A stretch of 64,000 nucleotides of DNA from Promethearchaeota archaeon (GTDB lineage Archaea > Asgardarchaeota > Lokiarchaeia > Sigynarchaeales > SOKP01): NCBI GenBank assembly GCA_019058515.1, contig JAHPYY010000164.1:1-64000 (forward strand), in the 5' to 3' direction. This document shows, piece by piece, positions 53,522-62,348 of the stretch. Position numbers and translations under genes: made by a program. The number at the start of each line of letters is the position of its first letter. Position 1 is the stretch's first letter. A model generated the notes under the pieces. The model worked only from the letters and a program-made list of their open reading frames with translations, was not told where the DNA came from and searched no databases.

Positions 53522-55303
53522 ATGTTTAACAGCGCCTACGATTTAGCTTACATCTCACTACAAGAAATAATTCTTGACGCACAAATTCAAATTTCTGGTG
53601 CTAATAAATCCTATTTTTTAGAAAAATACGAGCGAAAAAGAAAATCTATGAAAAAACAAATCATTATTACAAAAATTATCTATGCTTTTCTATTTAGTAT
53701 AATGCCATTAATACCAATTATTACATATCTCGAGGCAACGCGTGTATTTATAGAAGGGATCTTTCCTATAAATGTGTTAATATTCATTGAAACTTTATTA
53801 TTTTCTTTATATTTTGTCTTACAATTTGTATATTTTCTTTCACTTCGTATTCTGAATTTTAGCATTATTATGAGTGGAGATCCGTTTAAATATTTCGAGA
53901 TACTTCCCCTGTCGAAAAAAAAACTTTATAGAATCGTATTTTATACTATTTTCAGGAGTCTAGATATACCAATTATTTCAATGCTTATTATTCTTCCTAT
54001 TACAATTGGAATTTTTACTATTATAAATTATGGATTGATGTTGGGAATTACTATAGTTTTTGTGTGCTTAATTAGTAGTGGTTTTAATCTATTACTTAGT
54101 TTAAGCTTTTTGATAATTTTGGGAAAAAAAATAAATTTCGTTCTAAATCTTAATGCATTAAATAATAAAAAATCTAATTTAATTAGATTAGGAACCATGT
54201 CTCTTTATATTATTTTAATATTTGGGACAAGCGTTTTGATTCAATGGGTTTTCACTGAGATCGGCATCTTACTTTCCGAATTAATTCACTTTCAACACTC
54301 TTACAATTTAAACCTAATTTTAAGTTTAATACCATACCCTTTTTCCATGAGTTATATCATTACCTTTGTCTTAATTAATAAGGAAATACCTGAATTCTTA
54401 TGGATAACATCAATTATCGGTTTTTTCTCTTTAATTATAATAATTAATATATTGGTATTTTTTGCTATTAAATCCTTGAAAAGTGTTTATTCTACTCCTT
54501 CTTTGAAAGAAAATAACTTTCTAAGAGCAAACTCAATAGAATACAAAAAGAATATAAAAATATCAACCAAAACACCCTTAAAGGCATTTATCTTCAAGGA
54601 TTTGCTCAGCTCAACAAGAGATCTCGAATCTTTTATGAATATAATAATACCATTTATAATTTCATTAGTATATACTTTGTCATATTTTGCAAATGCTAAT
54701 TTAGAAGAAGCTCCTAATTTATTATTTTATGTTTTATATCTTTTTGTTATTCTCGGGTTTAATCCAATAATTTCCAGCATCCTTATAATAGGTTTGACGA
54801 ATATAGAGGAATCAGGAACAACTATTTTATCTTCCCTTCCTATTAAACCAAGACAACAAGCAAAAGCGAAATTATGTATAATGCTAGTAATTAATTCTAT
54901 TGCTTTAGTAACTCCCCCTATATTATATATTTCTTTGGTCGATTTTTACCTCATCCTTTTTATCTTATTAATTCTCCCAATTAATTGGATAATGCTTATC
55001 ACAATGTTTTTGCTAAAAATATATTTTTTTGGAAGAAGAAAATATAAATATGTTATAGAGGAAATATCTCCAGAACATAAAATACTCAAATGGATAGTGA
55101 TGTTCCTCCTTGAATATGCTGCTTTTTTAATATTTGTGATCTTGACATGGAATCTCTTATATTTGAATATTATCGCTGGTTTAACATTTACGGCATTAGT
55201 ATTTATTATTTTTGGGGGTATTTTTTGCTATTTCTTATTTAATAAAATGTTTCCTAAAAAAAGTATTAGGACATCATTAACTACCGTTAATACCATTTAT
55301 TGA
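53522..55303 (+). CDS. multi-pass membrane protein (ABC-2-permease-like), copy 1
   Basis: This 593-residue protein has many hydrophobic segments (at least ten can be counted), with a soluble N-terminal MFNSAYDLAYISLQEIILDA. NIEESGTTILSSLPIKPRQQ is a conserved-looking cytoplasmic loop. The layout resembles an ABC exporter permease of unknown substrate; no ATP-binding partner is adjacent. It is a paralogue of the next gene, aligned through about residue 585, but it ends (KSIRTSLTTVNTIY) where the second copy continues into a CPBP domain. CG content is about half that of the partner over the first 600 bases (13 against 25), despite similar protein sequence. Confidence 0.75.
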   Translation: MFNSAYDLAYISLQEIILDAQIQISGANKSYFLEKYERKRKSMKKQIIITKIIYAFLFSIMPLIPIITYLEATRVFIEGIFPINVLIFIETLLFSLYFVLQFVYFLSLRILNFSIIMSGDPFKYFEILPLSKKKLYRIVFYTIFRSLDIPIISMLIILPITIGIFTIINYGLMLGITIVFVCLISSGFNLLLSLSFLIILGKKINFVLNLNALNNKKSNLIRLGTMSLYIILIFGTSVLIQWVFTEIGILLSELIHFQHSYNLNLILSLIPYPFSMSYIITFVLINKEIPEFLWITSIIGFFSLIIIINILVFFAIKSLKSVYSTPSLKENNFLRANSIEYKKNIKISTKTPLKAFIFKDLLSSTRDLESFMNIIIPFIISLVYTLSYFANANLEEAPNLLFYVLYLFVILGFNPIISSILIIGLTNIEESGTTILSSLPIKPRQQAKAKLCIMLVINSIALVTPPILYISLVDFYLILFILLILPINWIMLITMFLLKIYFFGRRKYKYVIEEISPEHKILKWIVMFLLEYAAFLIFVILTWNLLYLNIIAGLTFTALVFIIFGGIFCYFLFNKMFPKKSIRTSLTTVNTIY

Positions 55304-55462
55304 TTATTTTTAGAAAATGTGCAAGTTACCTTTATAAATATTAGGAACTTACTAATTGAATACGAATATTAAACGATTTGACATAGTCCGGGAAATTAAA
55401 TAATCTAATATCTATAGGAATATATATTGTTACCTTTAGTGTTAATCGATTTTTAAAGTTCA

Positions 55463-55496
55463 AATAAGCTAAAATAAAGCAAAAGATATAATAATT
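55463..55496 (+). repeat. upstream repeat copy 2 (shared with 53439-53472)
   Basis: This is the second copy of the 34-base element, differing at one position, 61 bases before the next start codon. It lies in the intergenic region between the tandem membrane paralogues and indicates that the promoter was duplicated with the gene. Confidence 0.75.
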
Positions 55497-55556
55497 TTGA
55501 GTTATCCTTTTCTTATATTGTACGCTTATTAATTATTAAAATTTCTAACACGTATC

Positions 55557-58079
55557 ATGTTAAACAGCGCTTACGATTTAGCTTATTATTCGTTTCAAGA
55601 AATTATTTTAGATGCGCAAATTCAAATTTCAGGAGCGAATTTATCTTACTTCTTAGAGAAATACGATAGAAAGAGAAAATCTATGAAAAAACAAATATTG
55701 GTAACGAAAATTGTCTATGCTTTTCTCTTTAGCGTTATGCCGTTAATCCCCATAATAACGTATTTCCAAACATCTCAGCGATTCATTGAAGGAATATTTC
55801 CAATAAATGTCGTGATATTTATAGAAAGTTTGTTGTTTACAATGTATTTCTTGCTGCAATTCGTTTATTTCCTTTCGCTTCGTATGCTTAATTTCGGTAT
55901 TATAATGAGCGGCGATGCGTTTAGATACTTTGAAACACTCCCTCTTTCTCGTAAAAAACTTTACAGAATTGTGTTTTACACTATTTTCAGAAGCTTAGAT
56001 ATACCAGTCATTTCAATGCTTATTATTTTTCCCATCACGATTGGAGTATTCACAAGTCTAAATTACGGATTGTTACTAGGAATTGTCGTAGGATTTCTTT
56101 GCACGATTACGAGTGCTTTTAACTTGTTGCTTAGTTTTAGCATTTTAATTATTCTGGGAAAAAAAATAAACTTTGCTTTAAATCTTAACGCGTTGAACAA
56201 CAAAAAATCTAACATGATCAGAGTCCTGACAATGTTTAGCTACATTTTTTTGATATTTGGGACCAGTTTTTTAATTCAGTGGGTTTTTAGAGAAATAGGA
56301 ACTTTTCTCACAGAATTAACCCACTTTCAATACTCGTTTAATTTAAATCTAGTTCTAAGTTTAATCCCATACCCTTTTTCCATGAGCTATATCCTTTCTT
56401 TTGTTTTGATTGACAGAGAAATACCCGAACTATTAAGGGTTACTTCCATAGCAGGATTTGTTATTATGATTTTTTTAATTATAGTATTAATGCTATACGC
56501 TATAAAATCGTTAAAAAACGTGTATTCTACTCCTTCGTTTAAGGTAAATAATTTATTAGAAACTAGCTCAAGCGAATACAAAAATAAAATTAAAATCTCG
56601 TCGAAAAAGCCTTTAAAAGCGTTTGTATATAAGGATCTGCTAAGTTCTTCGAGAAATCTAGAATCGTTCATGAACCTTATTATGCCTTTTGTAATTACTA
56701 TAGTTTATACCTTTTCTTACTTCGCTAACGCAAGTATCGGCGAAGGACCAATAATTATTTTCTATGTTATATACATATTTGTCGTGCTTGGTTTCAATCC
56801 CTTAATTTCCAGCATTTTAATAGTAGGATTGACGAATATAGAGGAATCTGGCTCAACAATTTTGTCGTCTCTTCCAATTAAACCAGGGCAGCAAGCTAAA
56901 GGAAAACTAATTACTATGTTAGTTGCGAGTACTCTTGCTATTTTAGCACCTCTTCTCTTATATATAACCTCGCAAGATTTTTTACTACTTTTCCTTCTCG
57001 TCATTATTACGCTTCCTATAAATTGGATAATGCTTGTTTCTATGTTTCTTTTAAAAGTGTATTATTTTGGCAGAAGAAAATTCAAGTATGTGCTGGAAGA
57101 GATATCCCCAGATAAAAAGGTACTCAAATGGTTCGTAATTTTCATCTTTGAGTATGTGTTTTTCTTTTTCTTTATGATTTCAACTGCTAGTCTTTTGTTT
57201 TTAAACGAGATTCCTGCATTGATCTTCTCTTTAATTGCTTTTATAACTGGTGGAGCCATTTTTTGTTATGTTGGGTTTATCAAAATGTTTCCTAAACATA
57301 AGAACCTTAAAACTGAAACTATTACTCTGTTCATTAATCGTTCTTTAGACAAAAGATTGTGGCTTAAAATTTTAGTTGTAATGAGTTTATTTGCACTTGT
57401 GTCTCTATTTTTCTATTATTTTCCCAAACCGGAGTATAGAGATTACTGGTCTTATTACTCATACCCTATTATTTTAGGAATATTGGAATTTGGGAGCATG
57501 AGCCTCCTTTTTTTTATTGTCTATCCTAAGTTGTTGGGATATTCGAAATCTACCCAAAACTTTGAAGAATACTTTACGCTCGTTAAAATGAAGTGGTTAA
57601 AAGCTAATATTAAACCAATTTTTATAGGAGTAATATGCGGAGTAATATTTTCAATTGTTTGCTTAATACTGTCATTTCAATTTGAGTTTTACATTATGTT
57701 CCTCTATGATATACGGCTTTTTTTCATAATTGCTAATATATTTTGGGAAGAGATGCTATTAAGGGGTATAGTATTAGGTTTATTAGAGAAAAAGTCGTTT
57801 AAAGTTATTACCATTCTCATAAATTCTCTACTAAGTGTCGCGTTATATGTGGGAATGACTTTTTTCTCGTATTATAACGCTTTGGAATCAATTTATAATG
57901 CCGAGAATTACTTTTTTATGTATAACTACGCGATTATCGTGATCTTTTTAGCAAGTGCGTTTTCGTCTTATATCGTATTAAAAACAGACAACCTCTTACC
58001 CGCAATAATTATTGGTGTATTTGTATTTATTCCGCTTTGGATTTCTCCTTTCTTAAGCATACCATATATCTATTGGTAA
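55557..58079 (+). CDS. multi-pass membrane protein fused to a CPBP-type protease domain, copy 2
   Basis: Residues 1 to about 590 are the paralogue of the preceding gene; residues about 600-840 add further membrane helices with a CPBP (CAAX protease/bacteriocin-processing) domain. Motif 1, the EExxxR of the catalytic glutamate pair, is in FWEEMLLRGIV. The usual His residues of motifs 2 and 3 (FxxxH and HxxxN/D) are not recognisable: LLPAIIIGVFVF has Gly where His is expected. So it is probably a non-catalytic or altered member. The domain order permease-CPBP is unusual. It would sit in the cytoplasmic membrane. Confidence 0.75.
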   Translation: MLNSAYDLAYYSFQEIILDAQIQISGANLSYFLEKYDRKRKSMKKQILVTKIVYAFLFSVMPLIPIITYFQTSQRFIEGIFPINVVIFIESLLFTMYFLLQFVYFLSLRMLNFGIIMSGDAFRYFETLPLSRKKLYRIVFYTIFRSLDIPVISMLIIFPITIGVFTSLNYGLLLGIVVGFLCTITSAFNLLLSFSILIILGKKINFALNLNALNNKKSNMIRVLTMFSYIFLIFGTSFLIQWVFREIGTFLTELTHFQYSFNLNLVLSLIPYPFSMSYILSFVLIDREIPELLRVTSIAGFVIMIFLIIVLMLYAIKSLKNVYSTPSFKVNNLLETSSSEYKNKIKISSKKPLKAFVYKDLLSSSRNLESFMNLIMPFVITIVYTFSYFANASIGEGPIIIFYVIYIFVVLGFNPLISSILIVGLTNIEESGSTILSSLPIKPGQQAKGKLITMLVASTLAILAPLLLYITSQDFLLLFLLVIITLPINWIMLVSMFLLKVYYFGRRKFKYVLEEISPDKKVLKWFVIFIFEYVFFFFFMISTASLLFLNEIPALIFSLIAFITGGAIFCYVGFIKMFPKHKNLKTETITLFINRSLDKRLWLKILVVMSLFALVSLFFYYFPKPEYRDYWSYYSYPIILGILEFGSMSLLFFIVYPKLLGYSKSTQNFEEYFTLVKMKWLKANIKPIFIGVICGVIFSIVCLILSFQFEFYIMFLYDIRLFFIIANIFWEEMLLRGIVLGLLEKKSFKVITILINSLLSVALYVGMTFFSYYNALESIYNAENYFFMYNYAIIVIFLASAFSSYIVLKTDNLLPAIIIGVFVFIPLWISPFLSIPYIYW

Positions 58080-58487
58080 AAATCGAATGAGTTTCTACAA
58101 ATAGAATTTATATGCAAATATAAAACCACTTAACATCTTCAGGGGAATTTAAGACCCGGATGCCTGCGGGAATGTGAATGTAATCCTCTAGGGTGCTGCA
58201 AAATCAAAGTCTCCTTCTTTGTAAACAAAACCGCAAGTTTCTTCTGTAAAAGTACCCCTATAGATATTTTTTACTTAATTTTTCCTTAACAGTATTAGAC
58301 ATAATCAGATTTCGATGCAGTTCTATTTATACTTTTAACTTGTTTAAAAATAAAGATCTTAGCGGATTGCTATTGAAATTCGTAATTGTGTTATCGACAT
58401 CAGAAAAAATGTTTTTTAATTTCCTAAAATTCAAAAATATATTACTAGTAATTTTAAACACAAACAATTTAAAAGGTAATTCAAGAA
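58080..58487. other. intergenic region with GC-rich island, candidate structured RNA
   Basis: Most of this region is AT-rich, but 58141-58259 is clearly GC-richer. AGGGG (58141-58145) can pair with CCCCT (58255-58259), enclosing a CCCG (58155-58158)/CGGG (58167-58170) hairpin. In an AT-rich genome such an island may be a structured RNA. A frame of about 57 codons overlaps it (GNLRPGCLRECECNPLGCC), Cys-rich but without a start codon. I cannot name an RNA family. Two convergent short frames further right are rejected. Confidence 0.4.
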
Positions 58488-59927
58488 ATGATTGGTATAA
58501 AGAGTTATGGAGCATATTTGCCTAGATATTTATTGCCGCGTGAATTAATTTCCAAAGCCTGGGAATTTCCTTCGGTCCCAGGTACTAAAGCAACTGCTAG
58601 TAACGACGAGGATAGCATTACTATGTCTGTAGAAGCGGGATTCGACTGTATTCAAGGATTTGATCCCAAATCCATAGATGGACTCTATTTCGCTTCGACG
58701 ACTCAAGTGTACACAGAAAAGGATTCGGCATCGTTAATTGCCACCGTGCTAGATTTACGAGATGATATAGTTACCGCCGATTTCACAGACTCCACTAAAT
58801 CAGCTACAACCGCAGTAGCTCGAGCTTACGATACAATAAAAGCAAACGATATTATTAAGAGTATTCTCGTAGTATCAGCAGATAATCGTGAACCTGAACC
58901 TTCTACTATGTGGGAATATGGATTTGCGGATGGTGCTGCAGCTATTTTAATAGCTGACGAAGAAAATATCCCAATTTCCATCGAAGATTACTTTTCTGTA
59001 GCAGCAAATGTTACCGGTCCATGGAAGCGAGCTGGAAAGGACAAGTTCATTAGAACATTCGAAGGAAAGATGGACGCTCGTTTTTACGCACAGAGTATTA
59101 CTAAAGCTATGTCAGAATTGATGAAAAAGAACAATATTCAACCATCAGAAATAGATATTGCCACTTATTATTACAACAATCCACGTATGCACGGAAGAAT
59201 TTCGAAAATGATGAAATTCAATCAAGGAGTAGCACAAAATGGGTTATTCTTTCAAGTAGGGGATGTTGGCTCACCAATGCCTTTATTACTGTTAATAGCT
59301 GCTTTAAGACGACCGAAGGAGGATGCAAAAATCATAATGGCTGGGTATGGTGACGGAGCGGATGCAATCTTAATGCAAGTTAGAGATAAAAAAACTTTAA
59401 GAGATTTATCCAAATCAAGAATGGGTCTGGTGGGTCACCAGAAATCCATGATTACTTTAAAGAACTATAATAAATTCATCGATTTTAAAGAGTACTTAGA
59501 GAAGGATAGATATATAAGAAAAAGCTCAGCTGTGACGCTATGGAGAGACACTAAATCTGTATATAGTTGGTATGGGGTTAAATGTCAAAACTGTGGAGCT
59601 GTACAATATCCTACCATCAATAGGAGTTGTTATATATGCCAGACAGATGGCAAATTAGATTTATATAAATTAAAATACAAGGGAAAGATCTTTACTTTTA
59701 CTCTCGATCATCTTGAAGGTGGAGGATATTACGACATTCCTGTACCTAGATGTGTAATTGATTTAGAAGGAGGGGGTCGAGTGCTTTTAAACATGACCGA
59801 GATCGAGAAACCTGAGGAAAATGTAAAGATTGGCATGGATGTAGAATTAACCTTCAGAAAAGTTCACGAGGGAGCAGAATTTAAAAATTATTATTGGAAA
59901 TGTCGTCCTCCAAGAGGACGACCGTAA
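58488..59927 (+). CDS. HMG-CoA-synthase-like thiolase-fold protein fused to a DUF35 OB-fold/zinc ribbon
   Basis: Residues about 1-330 are a thiolase fold of HMG-CoA synthase type (IGIKSYGAYLPRYLLPR, ILVVSADNREPEPSTMWEYG, FADGAAAILIADEE). The C-terminal part, about 355-479, has a zinc ribbon (Cys366-x2-Cys369, Cys381-x2-Cys384) and an OB-fold (KLKYKGKIFTFTLDHLEG). This is the DUF35 domain, usually a separate protein in archaea. In the active-site region DFTDSTKSATTAV aligns with EFTNACYGGTAAL of synthases, which puts Thr103 at the catalytic Cys. Claisen condensation as in mevalonate synthesis is therefore doubtful. The thiolase gene follows immediately. Confidence 0.8.
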   Translation: MIGIKSYGAYLPRYLLPRELISKAWEFPSVPGTKATASNDEDSITMSVEAGFDCIQGFDPKSIDGLYFASTTQVYTEKDSASLIATVLDLRDDIVTADFTDSTKSATTAVARAYDTIKANDIIKSILVVSADNREPEPSTMWEYGFADGAAAILIADEENIPISIEDYFSVAANVTGPWKRAGKDKFIRTFEGKMDARFYAQSITKAMSELMKKNNIQPSEIDIATYYYNNPRMHGRISKMMKFNQGVAQNGLFFQVGDVGSPMPLLLLIAALRRPKEDAKIIMAGYGDGADAILMQVRDKKTLRDLSKSRMGLVGHQKSMITLKNYNKFIDFKEYLEKDRYIRKSSAVTLWRDTKSVYSWYGVKCQNCGAVQYPTINRSCYICQTDGKLDLYKLKYKGKIFTFTLDHLEGGGYYDIPVPRCVIDLEGGGRVLLNMTEIEKPEENVKIGMDVELTFRKVHEGAEFKNYYWKCRPPRGRP

Positions 59928-59941
59928 AGAGGTGTAAAGAG

Positions 59942-61129
59942 ATGGTAAGAAGAGGAATTCGAGATAAAGTCGCAATTATTGGATGCGATGCTACTAAATA
60001 TGGAGAACTCTGGGATAAAAATCAATACGATTTATTATTTGAAGCGGTTCAAGGAGCCTATAAAGATGCAGGCGTTACAAAAGATGAAATAGATGCTGCT
60101 TGGATAGGTATCTACTATTACTTCACAGGAATGTCAGGAGCTACTTTGGAGGATGTTCTTAAACTTGGTGGTAAACCTGTCACTAGAACAGAAAACTATT
60201 GCGCTTCTGGTATGGATGCATTTCGTAACGCTTGTTTTGGCGTGGCTTCAGGAGCTTACGATGTCGCTCTTGCTTGCGGTGTAGAAAAATTAATGGACGA
60301 AGGAGGATCAGGACTTCCTGGATTTAAATTATTTGGCCATCCGGTATTTCCTATACCTTCTGCTCCCGCGATGTTTTCTATGGCTGCTACAAGATGTTTT
60401 CACGAATTTGGCTGGACTAAAGAGGATTTAGCGCGAGTAGCGGTAAAAAATCATTTCAACGGTGCAGCTCATCCTAAAGCCCATTTCCGAAGCGAAATTA
60501 CTATAGAACAAGCTATGAAAGCTCCAATGATCGCAGATCCGCTAGGGAGATTTGATTGTTGTGCGATGAGCGATGGTTCTGCCGCTCTAATTCTCACTAC
60601 TCCTGAAAATGCTGAAAGCTACGCTCACGCAGATGATTATGTCTTAGTAAAAGCTAATGCCATATCAGTAAGAACAAATACTCCATGGTATGTTCCGCAA
60701 GGTGGTCCTGGAGCAGATTTCACAGCGTTCCCATCCACTCAAAAAGCTGCAGAAATGGCTTATAGCGAAGCGGGTATCACTGACCCACGCAAACAAATCA
60801 ACGCTGCAGAAGTTCACGATTGTTTTACTATTACTGAATTGATAAATTGTCAAGACCTGAAATTCTGTGAACGAGGTAAAGCAGCAGAAGAATTAAAAAA
60901 TGGTACATTTAATTACGACGGCGAAACCGCAGTAAATCCATCAGGTGGCTTGAAATCTTTCGGCCATCCAATAGGTTCTACAGGTTGTAGGATGCTTCAA
61001 GAGATCGCTAAACAGATTCAAGGTCGAGCTGAAGGAAAACAGGTACCCGATTGTAAAATAGGGTTAGCTCATAACTTAGGGGGGGCATTTAGCGTCGCTT
61101 CTGTAACCGTTTTAAGTCAAAGAGATTAA
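59942..61129 (+). CDS. thiolase (SCP-x/acetyl-CoA acetyltransferase type)
   Basis: This is the archaeal-type thiolase expected beside HMG-CoA synthase. The nucleophile is Cys87 in TENYCASGMDAF; a His lies in EVHDCFTITE; the C-terminal GGLKSFGHPIGSTGC holds the second catalytic Cys and His. The start at 59942 has a GAGGTG ribosome-binding site; the frame extends upstream to 59894, overlapping the previous gene, but that is less likely. It normally condenses two acetyl-CoA or cleaves acyl-CoA. Together the pair resembles the thiolase-HMGS-DUF35 complexes of archaeal mevalonate synthesis, except that the synthase-like partner lacks its Cys. Confidence 0.9.
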   Translation: MVRRGIRDKVAIIGCDATKYGELWDKNQYDLLFEAVQGAYKDAGVTKDEIDAAWIGIYYYFTGMSGATLEDVLKLGGKPVTRTENYCASGMDAFRNACFGVASGAYDVALACGVEKLMDEGGSGLPGFKLFGHPVFPIPSAPAMFSMAATRCFHEFGWTKEDLARVAVKNHFNGAAHPKAHFRSEITIEQAMKAPMIADPLGRFDCCAMSDGSAALILTTPENAESYAHADDYVLVKANAISVRTNTPWYVPQGGPGADFTAFPSTQKAAEMAYSEAGITDPRKQINAAEVHDCFTITELINCQDLKFCERGKAAEELKNGTFNYDGETAVNPSGGLKSFGHPIGSTGCRMLQEIAKQIQGRAEGKQVPDCKIGLAHNLGGAFSVASVTVLSQRD

Positions 61130-61265
61130 TTTCTCTCTTAATTTTGTTTTTTTTATTTTTCACTTTTTATCAGTTGAGTTGCTAATATACTTTCTTTAAT
61201 TAATTAAATTTTCATTGAAAAACTAAAGTAATAAAATATAAAATTTTTAAATTTTTTTTCCTCTT

Positions 61266-62117
61266 ATGAGTCAATCTTTTAACAGATTTATAGGGGATGT
61301 TAGAACTGACAGAATTAAGTATATTGCCGATCCTCAACTTAGAAATATTGTTAATGTCTCAATTGCTCTTGGACGTCCCTTATTAGTCAAAGGAGAACCT
61401 GGTACTGGAAAAACTCTGTTGGCACACGCTATTTCTGAAGCTTTAGGAAAGCGACTAATTATTTGGAATATAAAAAGTACAACCGAAGCTATAGATGGGT
61501 GTTACATGTACGACACGGTACAAAGATTAAACGATAGCAGGTTTGGTTGCGAAGAGAGAGATGTAAACAACATACACGATTATATTACCCTTGGTCCGCT
61601 AGGCGAATCGTTTGTATCCGATGAACAAGTAGTATTACTTATTGACGAAGTTGATAAAGCCGATATTGAATTCCCGAACGATTTATTACAAGAATTAGAC
61701 GTTATGGAATTTTATATAAAGGAAACTAAGGAATTTGTGAAAGCAAAACATAGACCTATAGTGGTTATTACTTCAAATAACGAAAAAGAACTTCCAGATG
61801 CGTTTCTTAGGAGGTGCGTTTTTCATTACATCGAATTTCCTGAAAAAGATTTTATGGCAGATATCTGCAACCTTCATTACCCAAATTTGAAGTCCAACCT
61901 TCTGGAGCAGTGCTTAAAGCATTTCTACGCGCTAAGAGCAGTTACCAAACTCAGGAAAATGCCTTCTACTTCAGAAATTTTAGATTGGATATCTGTGCTA
62001 TTAAAAAGCGGTATAACACTTGAAGAACTGAAGAAAGGAATACCATTTTTAGGAGTTTTAATTAAAAAAGAAAAGGATATGGAAATGGTTTTAGACAAAA
62101 TTAAATTTCCTACATAG
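61266..62117 (+). CDS. MoxR-family AAA+ ATPase
   Basis: This 283-residue MoxR-type AAA+ protein has Walker A GEPGTGKT at 43-50, Walker B LLIDEVDKAD (about 124-133), and sensor 1 around ITSNNEKELPDAFLRRC. MoxR ATPases act as chaperones for metal insertion or complex assembly, usually with a downstream von Willebrand factor A (VWA) protein. Here the next gene is an HNH endonuclease, so any VWA partner must lie beyond the window. The last 45 residues (ILDWISVLLKSG to KIKFPT) are closely matched by a remnant at 63805-63942. It ends TAG. Confidence 0.88.
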   Translation: MSQSFNRFIGDVRTDRIKYIADPQLRNIVNVSIALGRPLLVKGEPGTGKTLLAHAISEALGKRLIIWNIKSTTEAIDGCYMYDTVQRLNDSRFGCEERDVNNIHDYITLGPLGESFVSDEQVVLLIDEVDKADIEFPNDLLQELDVMEFYIKETKEFVKAKHRPIVVITSNNEKELPDAFLRRCVFHYIEFPEKDFMADICNLHYPNLKSNLLEQCLKHFYALRAVTKLRKMPSTSEILDWISVLLKSGITLEELKKGIPFLGVLIKKEKDMEMVLDKIKFPT

Positions 62118-62348
62118 TAGTTGAGGTTGTCGTTTTCAACTCTTCCAAGGTTTTGCTAACTCGACTAAAATCTCGTTTCTCCTTTTTCTTTTTTATTTAT
62201 TGACTCTTGTATCTTCTTAAGAAGTAAAATTATTCTTCTCTCCTCTTCTTAATGCTGATTGGATATCCAATCTTGTATTAATTTTTCAAATTCTCAGCAT
62301 TTTAATTCACCCCTTTCATTTAAATGTTAAGACATTTGTTAGGATATT

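Noticed and set aside
53522..58079. Frames opposite the membrane-protein paralogues
   Set aside because: They are shorter than the genes, lack starts with ribosome-binding sites, and run against long hydrophobic-coding frames.
58327..58525. Two opposite frames of about 61-62 residues
   Set aside because: Both lie in an AT-rich leader, overlap each other and the start of the synthase-like gene; no ribosome-binding site.
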